From: an uncultured Ruminococcus sp.
GTDB lineage: Bacteria > Bacillota > Clostridia > Oscillospirales > Ruminococcaceae
Length of the DNA stretch: 64,000 bases
Direction: 5' to 3'
Assembly (NCBI RefSeq): GCF_934476685.1
Contig: NZ_CAKSNX010000009.1
Location: 1 to 64,000, forward strand
The notes beneath the pieces were generated by a model, which had not been told where the DNA came from, did not search any database, and was given only the letters and a program-made list of their open reading frames with translations. The translations under genes and the position numbers were made by a program. This document shows, piece after piece, positions 21,992 to 31,741 of this stretch (position 1 is the stretch's first letter; the number at the start of each line of letters is the position of its first letter).

Positions 21992-23785
21992 ATGAATATC
22001 AAGCATCTTGCGGCTATAACGGCTGCCGTCTGTATGGCGGCTTCCCTTGTCGCCTGCGGAAATGAAATTCAAAAGAACGACCGCCTTGAACTCCCTCCGC
22101 AGGAGGATATAATAACTCAGGCGGAAGAAAGCAAGCCTGACAATACTGTTGCAGAGGAGCAGGATCAGCCTGTGAGGAGCTTTGACGAAGTAACGATCAC
22201 GGCGAAAGAGGCGAAGTACACAAAATTCAGCAAGAAGTACAACGCTGAAAGCGGCTCGATATCGGGTAAGGCGAAACAGGCGGATAAGCGTGAGGGTTAT
22301 GAAGGAAAAGGCTATGTCACAAATATCACCGATCAGTCCGATTGGGAGATAAGCTTTGACCTGCCGTCAACGCAGTATTACAACATATCCATTACAGTCG
22401 CATCTGACGAAACTGTTCAGAACGGCATTGCTGTTAATGGTACTAAAATAAGCGAATTTACTGTAAGCGATTCAGGTAAGTTTGAAACCTGCACGTTCAG
22501 AAATATAAAGCTTGAAGAGGGACTGAACAAGGTGTCTATCGTCCCTGAGAACGGCGTTCTTGATGTGGACTATGTAGAGGTCACAGCCAGCGAGGATATA
22601 TCAAAGCTCAGTTTCAAGCTGAAAGATCCTGCGCTTTCAAATAAGAATGCTGAATACAACGCAAAGGCTCTCTATCAGTACATCTGCGACAATTTCGGCA
22701 GCAGCGTTATACTCGGTCAGTATGATACGGCAGGAACGACCTACGAATCAGACCTTATCTACCGCACCACAGGAAAAAATCCTGCAATACGTTTCGGTGA
22801 TATGATGCAGGTAACAGCAGGCAGCGACAGCGCAGACGTTGTTAAGAGTGAGATAGCTGCAGCGGAGAAGTGGCACGAGGACGGCGGAATAGTAGCCTAT
22901 ATGTGGAACTGGATAGCGCCGACAGATGGAAAAGATCCCGAAAGCATCTATGCAGAAAACACAGATTTTGATATTTCAAAGGCTGTCACTAAAGAGGACG
23001 TTGCGGGCAAGAGCATAGACGAGCTGAAAAAGCTTGTTTCTGATAAGAAGATATCGCAGGAATGTCTTGATGTTATAGAGGACATCGACGCAGTTTCCGA
23101 ACAGCTTGCTGTGCTGAGAGATGAGGGTATCGCTGTATTGTGGCGGCCTTTGCAGGAGGCAAGCAACGGCTACTTCTGGTGGGGACATGACGAGGATTCC
23201 TATAAGTGGCTGTGGAAGCTTATGTATCAGCGTATGACAAATTATCATCAGCTGAACAACCTTGTTTGGGTGTGGTCAGCGCAGAACTCAGGCTGGTATG
23301 TGGGCAACGATCAGTGTGACGTGCTTTCCGTTGACGTTTATGACGATTCAAACGGCAGGGACGGACAGGTGAACTCACTGCTCTATCTTCAGAGCGTGTG
23401 CGCAAACAAACCTATCGCAATGAGCGAATGTGGCAGTTTCCCTGATATACAGAGCATAGCTGACGAAAAGGCAATGTGGTCTTACATAGGTCAGTGGGGC
23501 GGAAACTTCATTGTTGACGAAGAGGGTAAGCTTTCGGAAGAGCATAATACCGAGGCTGATCTTATCACAATGTATAACAATAATCTCACAGTTACCCGTG
23601 AAAAGCTGCCTGATTTTATCACACTTGCCAATGAGATAAAGCAGAAAGAGGAAGAAGAGAGCAAGGACGCAAAGGATACAAAGGACACCAAAAAGTCTGA
23701 CAGCTCATCGGAAAAATCCTCCGACAGCAAAAGTTCAAACGATAAAAATGACAAAAAATCAGAAACCTCTGAAAAATCGGAATAA
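21992..23785 (+). CDS. GH26 beta-mannanase lipoprotein with CBM35-like domain
   Basis: This is a 597-aa surface lipoprotein. The signal peptide has a lipobox, SLVACG. Residues about 65-195 form a beta-sandwich like CBM35/CBM6. Residues about 210-540 are a GH26 barrel. The likely acid/base Glu is in RPLQEASNGYFWWG (about 387-400), and the nucleophile Glu in IAMSECGSFPD (about 472-482). GH26 usually reads HE at the first site; here it is QE. The Lys/Ser/Asp-rich tail (about 550-597) may span the wall. It would cut beta-mannan outside the cell, while the upstream GH95 trims side groups. A terminator follows at 23791. Confidence 0.88.
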   Translation: MNIKHLAAITAAVCMAASLVACGNEIQKNDRLELPPQEDIITQAEESKPDNTVAEEQDQPVRSFDEVTITAKEAKYTKFSKKYNAESGSISGKAKQADKREGYEGKGYVTNITDQSDWEISFDLPSTQYYNISITVASDETVQNGIAVNGTKISEFTVSDSGKFETCTFRNIKLEEGLNKVSIVPENGVLDVDYVEVTASEDISKLSFKLKDPALSNKNAEYNAKALYQYICDNFGSSVILGQYDTAGTTYESDLIYRTTGKNPAIRFGDMMQVTAGSDSADVVKSEIAAAEKWHEDGGIVAYMWNWIAPTDGKDPESIYAENTDFDISKAVTKEDVAGKSIDELKKLVSDKKISQECLDVIEDIDAVSEQLAVLRDEGIAVLWRPLQEASNGYFWWGHDEDSYKWLWKLMYQRMTNYHQLNNLVWVWSAQNSGWYVGNDQCDVLSVDVYDDSNGRDGQVNSLLYLQSVCANKPIAMSECGSFPDIQSIADEKAMWSYIGQWGGNFIVDEEGKLSEEHNTEADLITMYNNNLTVTREKLPDFITLANEIKQKEEEESKDAKDTKDTKKSDSSSEKSSDSKSSNDKNDKKSETSEKSE

Positions 23786-23790
23786 ATAAC

Positions 23791-23839
23791 AAAAAACTTC
23801 TCATACTAGCAATAAAATTGCTGTGCGGGAAGTTTTTTT
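23791..23839 (+). terminator. terminator of the GH95-GH26 operon
   Basis: AAAAAACTTC (23791-23800) pairs with GAAGTTTTTT (23829-23838), with an inner TAGCAAT/ATTGCTG stem. It ends in seven T. Confidence 0.9.
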
Positions 23840-23871
23840 GTGCGGCAAAATTCAGTTTCGGAGGTCTGACA

Positions 23872-24318
23872 ATGAACATAAATCTAAGCAAAACCCAGTA
23901 CAGCGAAATGTATAAGGAAGCGTCACATGGCACAAAATGGTGGATAACCATACCTAAAGCGTTCTTTTTCGGCGGTCTTATCTGTATGATAGGGCAGTCC
24001 ATATTCAATATGTACAGCTATTTCGGACTCGATAAGGACGCATCTGCAATGGCAACATCTGTGTCGCTTGTGTTCCTTGCGGCACTTTTCACAGGTCTTG
24101 GCTGGTATGATCGTATAGCCAAACACGCAGGAGCAGGTACCCTTGTGCCGATAACAGGTTTTGCAAACTCTGTGGCTGCGCCTGCCCTTGAATTTAAAAC
24201 AGAGGGAATGATACTCGGTCTTGGCGCAAAAATTTTCATCATAAGCGGGCCTGTTATCCTCTACGGTACGTTGGCAAGCATAGTGTACGGCATAATTTAT
24301 TATTTCTTCCTCAGATAA
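23872..24318 (+). CDS. spoVAC: stage V sporulation protein AC
   Basis: This 148-aa membrane protein matches SpoVAC: PKAFFFGGLICMIGQ near residue 25, GLGWYDRIAKHAGAGTLVP near 75-93 and ITGFANSVAAPALEFKTEG near 94-112, with four or five spans. SpoVA proteins form the channel that moves Ca-dipicolinate into and out of the developing spore. The frame is open upstream, but ATG 23872 has GGAGG eight bases before it. spoVAD and spoVAE are not next to it, so the gene stands alone. Its presence suggests a spore-forming ancestry or ability. Confidence 0.85.
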   Translation: MNINLSKTQYSEMYKEASHGTKWWITIPKAFFFGGLICMIGQSIFNMYSYFGLDKDASAMATSVSLVFLAALFTGLGWYDRIAKHAGAGTLVPITGFANSVAAPALEFKTEGMILGLGAKIFIISGPVILYGTLASIVYGIIYYFFLR

Positions 24319-24321
24319 ATG

Positions 24322-24364
24322 AAACAGCAGGCAGTCGGATATCTCTCCGTCTGCCTGCTGTTTT
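24322..24364. terminator. bidirectional terminator between convergent genes
   Basis: AAACAGCAGGCAG (24322-24334) pairs with CTGCCTGCTGTTTT (24351-24364). It serves spoVAC on the plus strand and the beta-propeller gene on the minus strand. Confidence 0.9.
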
Positions 24365-24369
24365 GATAA

Positions 24370-26814
24370 TTAAAAGTTGTCTGAGTAAAGTATCTTTGAT
24401 GTGTCTTTAAGTGAACAGCAGCTCATTCCTTTGTCTGTGAAGCTGTAAAGCTTGCCGTTAAGGAATACAAAATCTGTGGCTAGATTTTCTTCCGATGAAT
24501 ATGCGTCGGAGGTTTTAGAATATATCTCTGTTTTTCCGAGAACATCAAGCTTGTTCTTTTCAAGATCGACCTTTACCGCTGTGCAGTATATTTTTTGTGT
24601 GACGCTTATCTGCACCTCGTAATAAAATTCTCCGTCTTCCTTCGTTTCTACATCTGTGATCTCATAATCACCATATTTTCCCTTAGAGTATTCCTCATCA
24701 CTGACGGTAATATTCTTTTGGATGTATTCCGTATCGGTAATAAAGAGTAGGCTGTTCTGACTGTCAAAATAAATGTTGTCATAACCAATAATAATATGAT
24801 CGATATCAACACTGGCAGTCTTTTCAGGAAGCATAATGTCAAGCTTTTCTTCTATATCATAGGTTATGACGCTTGAGTCATCTTCATTATATTTATAGCC
24901 TGTATGCTGTACAGTTTTACATGAATCCGTTCTGCGCAGTTCAAGTGTGGCCGAGTCATCGTCCTTTACTATCAGATCTGCAGTATGGTTAGCATCAAGC
25001 TGGAAATACTGGCTGCTAAGCAAAGCAGGCGCTTCCTCTGCGGAATCCAGATCAGTTACCTTCGGATCATACGGATCAGACATATCTATTATGCTTGTGC
25101 ATACTGCGTCATAAAAAATAGAAGATTCCTTTGTAGCGACGGCGTTGTATATATAAGCCTTTGAGCCGTTAAGTACGACCGCTGCTGACATACCCACTAT
25201 ATAATTATCTGTCATGTGGCTGGAGTAATCCGTCATCATTCCCGTATCATTAACAGTGTTTACAATATTAAGATCATCATCGAATATGAATATCTGATTG
25301 TTGTTATAGCTGTACAGATATGTGTAACCGTCCTGCTGGCTTATGCTTGACAGATATCCGATATTGCTTCCGTAAAATTCGTATGATGTTGCGAAGTATT
25401 TTGCTTTGGTTGTTATCGGACCGTCATCAGTGAAGTCTATCTCTATAATATGCCCTTTTGCATCAGCTGAATCTGCTTCCGGTTCGTCTGATAAATTGTC
25501 TGAATATCCTGATACGAAAATAAGACCGCTGTCTGAGAATAATGCACTGTCGGCAGGCAGCGTGAGTATCATATCACCGCATTTCTTTACGCTGCTTATG
25601 CTGTCCTGACTTTCTGTGCTGCTGTCATTTTCTTTTGTACTGCTTATATTATCCGTGCTGTCTGTGCTTTCTTTATCTGTGTTTTCCTCATTGCTGCATC
25701 CGAGATCAAAACTGCTTATGACAGAGATCTCGGCAGAGTCGTAGTTGTCGGAGATGTACAGCTTGTCTTCGCTGACAGGAATAACTTCTCCGTTTTCGTA
25801 TGTCATGGGGAAAAATGATGAATCCTCTGAATCAAGACTTTTCTTGTATCTGGCAATATAACCGCCTTTGGTGAAATCAGAGAGCAGCAGGAGCTGACCG
25901 TCATCAGTAAGTCTGGTGCTGCGGAGAGCCCCCGGCTGTTCATACTCAAAGATCAGGGAAATATTATCGATATCCGAAACGTCATACACGCAGAATCCGC
26001 AGTATTCGTTCATAACAGTTTTCTCGCCGTATATAGCAGGTAAGTGGAAGCCAAATAAGACGGTCAGCCTGTCATTTTCGAGATACATATCCACGATGTA
26101 TGGCTTAAGGGTATGATCCAGCTTTTTGTATGATTCATTCTGCGATAGGGTATCTGCAAAATATGTTTCGCTGAAAAAATCATAGCTTATCCTTGTGGTA
26201 GCGTCGCCCTGAAGCTTATAGCCGTATACATTCGTATAACTTGCCGCAAACGCAGCGCTGCCGCTGCTGACAGCAAGCTGAGTCTTTTCGCTGCCGTTAT
26301 CCGTGCCGCTCAGGCGGTATTGTGCAGTTGACTTTTGGTAGTAACTTCTGAATCCATCGGAAATTTCCTTGTCACTGTAAGCTTTCTCATCAGACATAAA
26401 AGCGTAGATACTCTGAACATTTTCATTTACTAAATTGGGATCTGATCTGCTCTTGAAGAAGTTGAAAAGCGATCGGTAAGTACCGCCTCTCAGACCTTCA
26501 AGTCCATCGGTATCAGCTGTCTGCGGCTGGCTTTTTGCGGTGTGGGTAAGTGGCACTTTATTCTTTCCGTCAGCGGTGTTGGATAAAGCGATACCGCCTA
26601 AAGCAATGACGAAGACTGCCGCAGCTGCTGCAAGTGTTCTGAACACAGTTCCACGGCTGCTGTTAAGTCTGATCTCAGGCTTTGCTGAATTGTCCTCAAT
26701 GATCGGTCGGATCATACTCTGCTCGTCCAGCATATCTTTTATTCTCTGCGGGGCAAGCTTATCGGGAACTTTATTTATCTTTTCAAGCCTATCAATAATA
26801 TTCCTGTTTGCCAT
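24370..26814 (-). CDS. membrane-anchored beta-propeller protein, likely anti-sigma partner
   Basis: This is an 814-aa protein. A cytoplasmic N-terminus (1-55) precedes one membrane span (about 58-80, RTLAAAAAVFVIALGGIAL). A large extracellular part follows that matches the secreted beta-propeller family (COG4880-like), with repeated blades such as YEFYGSNIGYLSSISQQDGY near 475. A Ser/Thr/Asp-rich insert lies near 375-410. It overlaps the ECF sigma gene by one base, so the N-terminus probably sequesters that sigma factor and the propeller senses something outside. The signal is unknown. There is no zinc-finger motif in the N-terminus. Confidence 0.75.
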   Translation of the reverse strand: MANRNIIDRLEKINKVPDKLAPQRIKDMLDEQSMIRPIIEDNSAKPEIRLNSSRGTVFRTLAAAAAVFVIALGGIALSNTADGKNKVPLTHTAKSQPQTADTDGLEGLRGGTYRSLFNFFKSRSDPNLVNENVQSIYAFMSDEKAYSDKEISDGFRSYYQKSTAQYRLSGTDNGSEKTQLAVSSGSAAFAASYTNVYGYKLQGDATTRISYDFFSETYFADTLSQNESYKKLDHTLKPYIVDMYLENDRLTVLFGFHLPAIYGEKTVMNEYCGFCVYDVSDIDNISLIFEYEQPGALRSTRLTDDGQLLLLSDFTKGGYIARYKKSLDSEDSSFFPMTYENGEVIPVSEDKLYISDNYDSAEISVISSFDLGCSNEENTDKESTDSTDNISSTKENDSSTESQDSISSVKKCGDMILTLPADSALFSDSGLIFVSGYSDNLSDEPEADSADAKGHIIEIDFTDDGPITTKAKYFATSYEFYGSNIGYLSSISQQDGYTYLYSYNNNQIFIFDDDLNIVNTVNDTGMMTDYSSHMTDNYIVGMSAAVVLNGSKAYIYNAVATKESSIFYDAVCTSIIDMSDPYDPKVTDLDSAEEAPALLSSQYFQLDANHTADLIVKDDDSATLELRRTDSCKTVQHTGYKYNEDDSSVITYDIEEKLDIMLPEKTASVDIDHIIIGYDNIYFDSQNSLLFITDTEYIQKNITVSDEEYSKGKYGDYEITDVETKEDGEFYYEVQISVTQKIYCTAVKVDLEKNKLDVLGKTEIYSKTSDAYSSEENLATDFVFLNGKLYSFTDKGMSCCSLKDTSKILYSDNF

Positions 26815-27353
26815 TAAGTCACCTCCTTACAGTTATTATAAAGACCTGTTTTCATTTTCTTTCGTCCTCTCGAAATGTACGATCGCACGGTGGCGATATT
26901 TATTCCCGTTATTTCGGATATCTCGCTGCTTTTATACCCTGCGATACAGTTTAAGGTAATGCAAAGACGTTCGTTTTCATTAAGGTTCGCAAACTCCTCC
27001 AGTATCTCGCATTTTTCAAATGAAACAGTATCCTTGATGAGTGCGTCGCTTTCATTAATTTCATCTATTGATACATGACTTTGCGAGTATTCGGCTTGCT
27101 TTCTCTTTATCTTGGTGCTGAGTATCCTGAACATCCAGCTGTCAAAAGCAGAGGACTTTTTCAGTTTTGATATGCTGCTGAAAGCGTCCAGCACAGCGTC
27201 CTGTACTGCGTCCGCTGCATCTTCTGTACTGCGAAGGTTAGCCAGCGCATAATAATACAGCTGCTTATAGATCTCTCCGTAAAGTTCTGAGAATGCTTGG
27301 GTATCACCTTCTGCCGCCGCAGCGGCAAGTCTTGCTTTTGTACGTCTGTTCAC
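26814..27353 (-). CDS. ECF-type RNA polymerase sigma factor
   Basis: This 179-aa protein has sigma region 2 at about 20-85 (YYYALANLRSTEDAADAVQD, then FDSWMFRILSTKIKR) and region 4 at about 115-170 with a helix-turn-helix (YKSSEISEITGINIATVRSY), and it lacks regions 1 and 3. This is the plan of an extracytoplasmic-function sigma factor. It would direct RNA polymerase to a small regulon, released by its beta-propeller partner encoded directly downstream. Its start overlaps no other gene and a short AT-rich promoter region lies upstream. Confidence 0.88.
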   Translation of the reverse strand: MNRRTKARLAAAAAEGDTQAFSELYGEIYKQLYYYALANLRSTEDAADAVQDAVLDAFSSISKLKKSSAFDSWMFRILSTKIKRKQAEYSQSHVSIDEINESDALIKDTVSFEKCEILEEFANLNENERLCITLNCIAGYKSSEISEITGINIATVRSYISRGRKKMKTGLYNNCKEVT

Positions 27354-27472
27354 TTTTTTCCCCCCTATAAACGTCCGTCTATATATAAAGTGGAAATTCC
27401 GCCTGCAAATGTTGCAAACGGAATTGAAGTTTTCATATTTTTGTATGTTGTCACAAAAAACGGCATTGTTTT

Positions 27473-30400
27473 TTATACACTTTTCTGAGTATGCAGAGTT
27501 TTGATGACCTCAGTCATAAGATCCGCAGCCTTCTGCTTTTTATCCAGTGTGATATGGAAATAAGGCTTATCCGAATCGAAAAATCTTATCCTGCTTCGGT
27601 ATTTTCCGAGAAGTCCCTGTATCTGCTCAGGCGCTATATCTCTGATAAAGAACAGCACCTTGTCGCCTGTCTGCTTTATTTCCTTTATGCCCATTGCGGA
27701 CGCTGAGTTTCTTGTGAGGGCAACATTTATAAGTCCCATTACCGACTTCGGCGGGTCGCCGTATCTGTCTATAAGCTCGTCGATAACGTCCGTTGAATCC
27801 TCCTCCGTGGTGATAGACGCTATCTTTCGGTATGCGTCTATACGCTGTGAAAGGTTTTCGATATAATGCTCAGGGATAAATGCGTCAATGGATATATCCA
27901 CAAGGCAGTCCTCTGGAGAACGTGGGATAGCCTCGCCCTTTTGTTCAGCAATAGCCTCGTTGAGAAGTCTGAGGTACATATCATATCCGACCGCCTCCAT
28001 ATGACCGTGCTGTCTGCCGCTGAGAACAGAGCCTGCACCTCGTATTTCAAGGTCACGCATGGCAATATGAAATCCCGAACCGAACTGAGTGAACTCACGG
28101 ATAGCGTCAAGACGCTTTGCTGCCACCTCTGTCAGAACTTTTCCACGGCGGAAAGTGAAGTATGCGAAAGCTCGCCTGTTTGATCTTCCCACACGTCCTC
28201 TCAGCTGGTAAAGCTGCGAAAGTCCCAGCCTGTCTGCGTCCTCTATTATAAGAGTATTTGCGTTCGGCACATCAACTCCCGTTTCAATGAGGGTGGTGCA
28301 GACGAGTATGTCCACCTCGTGTTCAACTACCTGCCGCCATATTTCCGACAGATCGTTTTCACTTATCTGACCGTGTGCAACTGCTATCCTTGCGTCTGGG
28401 ATAAGCTCCTGCAGCTGTGCGACTGTACGCTGAATGGTGTCTATCCTGTTGTGGATATAGTAAACCTGACCGCCCCTGCGCATCTCCTTGTTTATCGCCT
28501 GCGCAATGACCGCCATATTGTGTTCTATTACATAGGTCTGTACAGGGTGTCTGTCCATAGGCGGCTCTTCAATAACGGACATATCTCTTATGCCGCTGAG
28601 CGCCATATTCAGCGTTCTGGGGATAGGCGTAGCGGAAAGGGTGAGCATATCAACGCCGTTGTACATCTCCTTGAATTTTTCCTTGTGTGCAACGCCGAAA
28701 CGCTGCTCCTCATCTATAATAGCAAGTCCGAGATCCTTGAAATGCACGTCCTTCTGCACAAGCCTGTGTGTGCCTATGATAAGGTCTATCGTACCTCTGC
28801 TCAGTTCACGGAGGATAGTCTGCTGTTCTTTCGGTTTGCGGAATCTTGAAAGCAGCTCGACCTTGATAGGGAAGTGCTGAAATCTTTTTACCGCCGTCTG
28901 ATAATGCTGCCATGCAAGGACGGTTGTCGGCACAAGTATAGCGCACTGCTTTCCGTCAAGCATACACTTGAAAGCGGCACGGAGTGCGACCTCTGTCTTT
29001 CCAAAACCAACGTCGCCGCAGAGAAGTCTGTCCATAGGAACAGGTCTTTGCATATCGTCCTTTATTTCCTGAATGGAGCGCAGCTGATCGTCGGTTTCCT
29101 GATAATCGAAACGCTCTTCAAAATCAGCCTGCCAATCGTTGTCGGGGGAGAAAGCATAGCCCTTTGCCATCTGCCGCTGTGCATACAGCTTTGTAAGCTC
29201 CTCCGCCATATCCTTTACAGCCGAGCGTACCTTGTTTCGTGTCTTTGTCCATTCGGTGGAGTTCAGCTTGTTGAGCTTTACGCCCCCCTCATCACGAGGA
29301 CCAATGTACTTTGATACAAGGTCAAGCTGTGTAACAGGCACATAAAGCACATCTGAGCCTGCGTAATTTATGGTGATGTAGTCCTTTTTTACGCCGTTTG
29401 TTTCAAGATTTTTTATGCCCTGAAAACGTCCTATGCCGTACATCGAGTGTACAACAAGGTCGCCGTTGTGTACGTCCGAGAGAGATTTTATCTCTTCCCC
29501 TGCCTTGTGTTTAGGCTTTTTGCGCTTCGCCGACATAGATTTCATCTGTGTAATGACAGCGCATTTTATATCGGGGTAGTCAAATCCTGCTGAAAGACTG
29601 CCTGTTCTGACATATACCTTGTTTGGCATAAGCTGACTATCCTCAGTCAGTATCTCAGCAGGGATATCAGCCTCCACAAGATCCTTTACGATTATAGGGA
29701 CAGTCTTTTCCGAACCTGCAAGGACAATGGTGCAGTAACCCGACTCGCAAAGTCCTTTCAGTTCCTCTTCAAGATTGATTATATTTCCGCCCCATACCGA
29801 GGTCTGGCGGCAGTCTGTGTTGATAAGCTTTTTGAATTTTATGCCGTTGTTTGAGCGCATAAATGTGTCGAGGAATACGGAACGCATACCGGTAATGATG
29901 CTCTCCGCTCTGCCCATATCAATAAAGAAGTTTTCGAGTCTTTTGAAAAGTATGCCGTCATCATACAGTATCTTCATATCCTCGGACAGCTGAGAAAGCG
30001 CCGCTCTGCCCTTTTCAAGACAGTTAGAATATTCCGAAACAAGGCATATCCCGTCCTTGAAATAGTCGAAAACTACCGCTGTCTGCTCATAGGCAAGGGA
30101 ATAATACTTGTCGAGATTGGTGAGAGTAAGTCCGCTTTTTACAGCGTCAATGTCACGGTAAATATGCTCTCTTATCTTGTCGGTCTGTTTTCCTCTCACC
30201 GATTTAGCCAGCGTTTCAAGCTCCTGTACAAGCTCGTCACGGTCGGGGAAAATTATTTCCAGCGCAGGGAATATGGTTATGCTGTCGATGCTGTCTGTCC
30301 TTCTCTGATTTTCTGTATCAAAATATGAAACAGCGTCGATCTCATCACCCCAAAGTTCTATACGCACAGGCCTTGTGTCCTGCACAGGGAAAATATCCAC

Positions 30401-30937
30401 AATAGAGCCACGGACAGCGAACTGCGCCTGTCCCTCGACCTGATCTGTTCGGGTGTATCCTGCACAGATAAGCCTGCGTTCAAGATCGTCAAGAGCTATC
30501 TCGCTGCCTGCTGATATCTCAAAGGAATATTCGCTCAGCTTGCTTTCGGGGATAGTACCTTGTAAGCAAGCCTCCATACTAGCCGCCATTACCTTGCATT
30601 TGCCCTGTGCGATATTGGAAAGTGACTCCAGCCGCTTGTGCTCATACTCACGGGAAATACCCTCAAGGTATGCAAAATTCATATCCTTTGCAGGATAAAA
30701 GCAGGCAGTCTGTTCTCCCGTCATTTCGTTTATATCGTTCATCATTCTCATGGCGGAGGCTTCATCATCGCATATGATAAGGCATTTGCCAAGACGGCTC
30801 AGACCTGCCGCAAGCTGAGCCTTATGAATATTTGAAACTCCCGTAACAGCACAAGGAGTGTAACCTTTGAGCAGACAGTTTTTCATATCCTTGTAAAAAT
30901 CAAGTCTGCTGCAAATTTCAAGAAATAAATTACTCAT
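27473..30937 (-). CDS. mfd: transcription-repair coupling factor Mfd
   Basis: This 1154-aa protein is full length for Mfd. It has the UvrB-homology modules (about 1-350), the RNA-polymerase-interaction domain near 480-545 (LVVHSMYGIGRFQGI), the translocase domains with Walker A LLCGDVGFGKTEVALR (about 638) and IIDEEQRFGV (about 740), the helicase C-lobe with TTLIETGVDVPNANT and QLRGRVGRS, and the C-terminal regulatory domain. Mfd removes stalled RNA polymerase at DNA lesions and recruits UvrA. It lies 48 bases after pth, a common pairing in Firmicutes. Confidence 0.97.
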   Translation of the reverse strand: MSNLFLEICSRLDFYKDMKNCLLKGYTPCAVTGVSNIHKAQLAAGLSRLGKCLIICDDEASAMRMMNDINEMTGEQTACFYPAKDMNFAYLEGISREYEHKRLESLSNIAQGKCKVMAASMEACLQGTIPESKLSEYSFEISAGSEIALDDLERRLICAGYTRTDQVEGQAQFAVRGSIVDIFPVQDTRPVRIELWGDEIDAVSYFDTENQRRTDSIDSITIFPALEIIFPDRDELVQELETLAKSVRGKQTDKIREHIYRDIDAVKSGLTLTNLDKYYSLAYEQTAVVFDYFKDGICLVSEYSNCLEKGRAALSQLSEDMKILYDDGILFKRLENFFIDMGRAESIITGMRSVFLDTFMRSNNGIKFKKLINTDCRQTSVWGGNIINLEEELKGLCESGYCTIVLAGSEKTVPIIVKDLVEADIPAEILTEDSQLMPNKVYVRTGSLSAGFDYPDIKCAVITQMKSMSAKRKKPKHKAGEEIKSLSDVHNGDLVVHSMYGIGRFQGIKNLETNGVKKDYITINYAGSDVLYVPVTQLDLVSKYIGPRDEGGVKLNKLNSTEWTKTRNKVRSAVKDMAEELTKLYAQRQMAKGYAFSPDNDWQADFEERFDYQETDDQLRSIQEIKDDMQRPVPMDRLLCGDVGFGKTEVALRAAFKCMLDGKQCAILVPTTVLAWQHYQTAVKRFQHFPIKVELLSRFRKPKEQQTILRELSRGTIDLIIGTHRLVQKDVHFKDLGLAIIDEEQRFGVAHKEKFKEMYNGVDMLTLSATPIPRTLNMALSGIRDMSVIEEPPMDRHPVQTYVIEHNMAVIAQAINKEMRRGGQVYYIHNRIDTIQRTVAQLQELIPDARIAVAHGQISENDLSEIWRQVVEHEVDILVCTTLIETGVDVPNANTLIIEDADRLGLSQLYQLRGRVGRSNRRAFAYFTFRRGKVLTEVAAKRLDAIREFTQFGSGFHIAMRDLEIRGAGSVLSGRQHGHMEAVGYDMYLRLLNEAIAEQKGEAIPRSPEDCLVDISIDAFIPEHYIENLSQRIDAYRKIASITTEEDSTDVIDELIDRYGDPPKSVMGLINVALTRNSASAMGIKEIKQTGDKVLFFIRDIAPEQIQGLLGKYRSRIRFFDSDKPYFHITLDKKQKAADLMTEVIKTLHTQKSV

Positions 30938-30985
30938 ATCAAAATCTGATCCTCAGTGGAAATTTAAACAAAAAAGTCAAAGTTT

Positions 30986-31612
30986 TTATCTGTTGAAGCT
31001 GTTCATAGCGTCTGATATCCTGCCTTGGACCATAAGCTCCACAGCCTCGCATACTCTGCCGTCAACGTCTGAAAGGGTCTTTAATTCATCGTCAGTGAAT
31101 TTTGAAAGCACCCAGTCGGCAAGGTCATAATCGGGGGAAGGCTTTTTGCCAACACCTATTTTTATGCGTGGGAAATCCTCTCCGCCGCATTGAGCGATAA
31201 TGCTTTTTATGCCGTTGTGACCGCCAGCCGAACCCTTGCGGCGAATTCTCATATGACCGACATCAAGGGAAATATCGTCGAATATCACAATAATATTATT
31301 CAGCGGTATCTTGAAAAAATTCATAGCCTCCATAACAGCGTCGCCCGACAGATTCATGTAAGTTTCGGGTTTCATCACAAGGCAGTTCTTGCCGCCGATA
31401 ACAGCCCTTGCGGTCAGCGCCTTGAACTTGTGTGTGGTCACGTTAAAATTATACTTCTTTTCCAATGCGGAAATTGCCATAAATCCTGCATTATGCCTTG
31501 TATTTTCATAAGTTACGCCTGGATTTCCAAGACCGACCACAATAAATTCAGGCTTGCCGACAGGTTCAGAATGTTCAAGCGAGAGCTTTTTCAGCTTTTC
31601 AAATATATCCAT
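30986..31612 (-). CDS. pth: peptidyl-tRNA hydrolase
   Basis: This 208-aa protein is Pth, which frees tRNA from stalled peptidyl-tRNA. The motifs are VVGLGNPGVTYENTRHNAGF (about 25-44) with the catalytic His in the TRHN stretch, MKPETYMNLSG (about 83-93), IFDDISLDVG (about 110) and GSAGGHNGIKSI (about 127). ATG 31612 is preceded by AAGGAG at a spacing of about 8; the GTG three codons upstream overlaps that site. About 20 extra N-terminal residues precede the usual start. It is co-transcribed with mfd from the promoter at 31687-31715. Confidence 0.95.
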   Translation of the reverse strand: MDIFEKLKKLSLEHSEPVGKPEFIVVGLGNPGVTYENTRHNAGFMAISALEKKYNFNVTTHKFKALTARAVIGGKNCLVMKPETYMNLSGDAVMEAMNFFKIPLNNIIVIFDDISLDVGHMRIRRKGSAGGHNGIKSIIAQCGGEDFPRIKIGVGKKPSPDYDLADWVLSKFTDDELKTLSDVDGRVCEAVELMVQGRISDAMNSFNR

Positions 31613-31649
31613 AAATTCCACTCCTTACATTATCTCAACGCACAATAAC

Positions 31650-31672
31650 CCCGTCTTTGCGCAAGACGGGGT
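31650..31672 (-). promoter_or_regulatory. 5' leader hairpin of the pth-mfd transcript
   Basis: CCCCGTCTT pairs with AAGACGGGG around TGCGC. It sits between the pth promoter and the pth start codon, so it lies near the 5' end of that mRNA. It has only a weak T tract after it on the minus strand. mRNA stabilisation or mild attenuation are possible. Confidence 0.5.
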
Positions 31673-31686
31673 GTTTGATTTGTTTT

Positions 31687-31715
31687 ATTATAGCATAGCA
31701 AATGGGATTTGTCAA
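31687..31715 (-). promoter_or_regulatory. promoter of pth-mfd
   Basis: On the minus strand: TTGACA (31710-31715), 17 bases, TATAAT (31687-31692): a perfect consensus. Confidence 0.85.
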
Positions 31716-31741
31716 ACAGCTTTGTTTGAATTAGTATGAAA

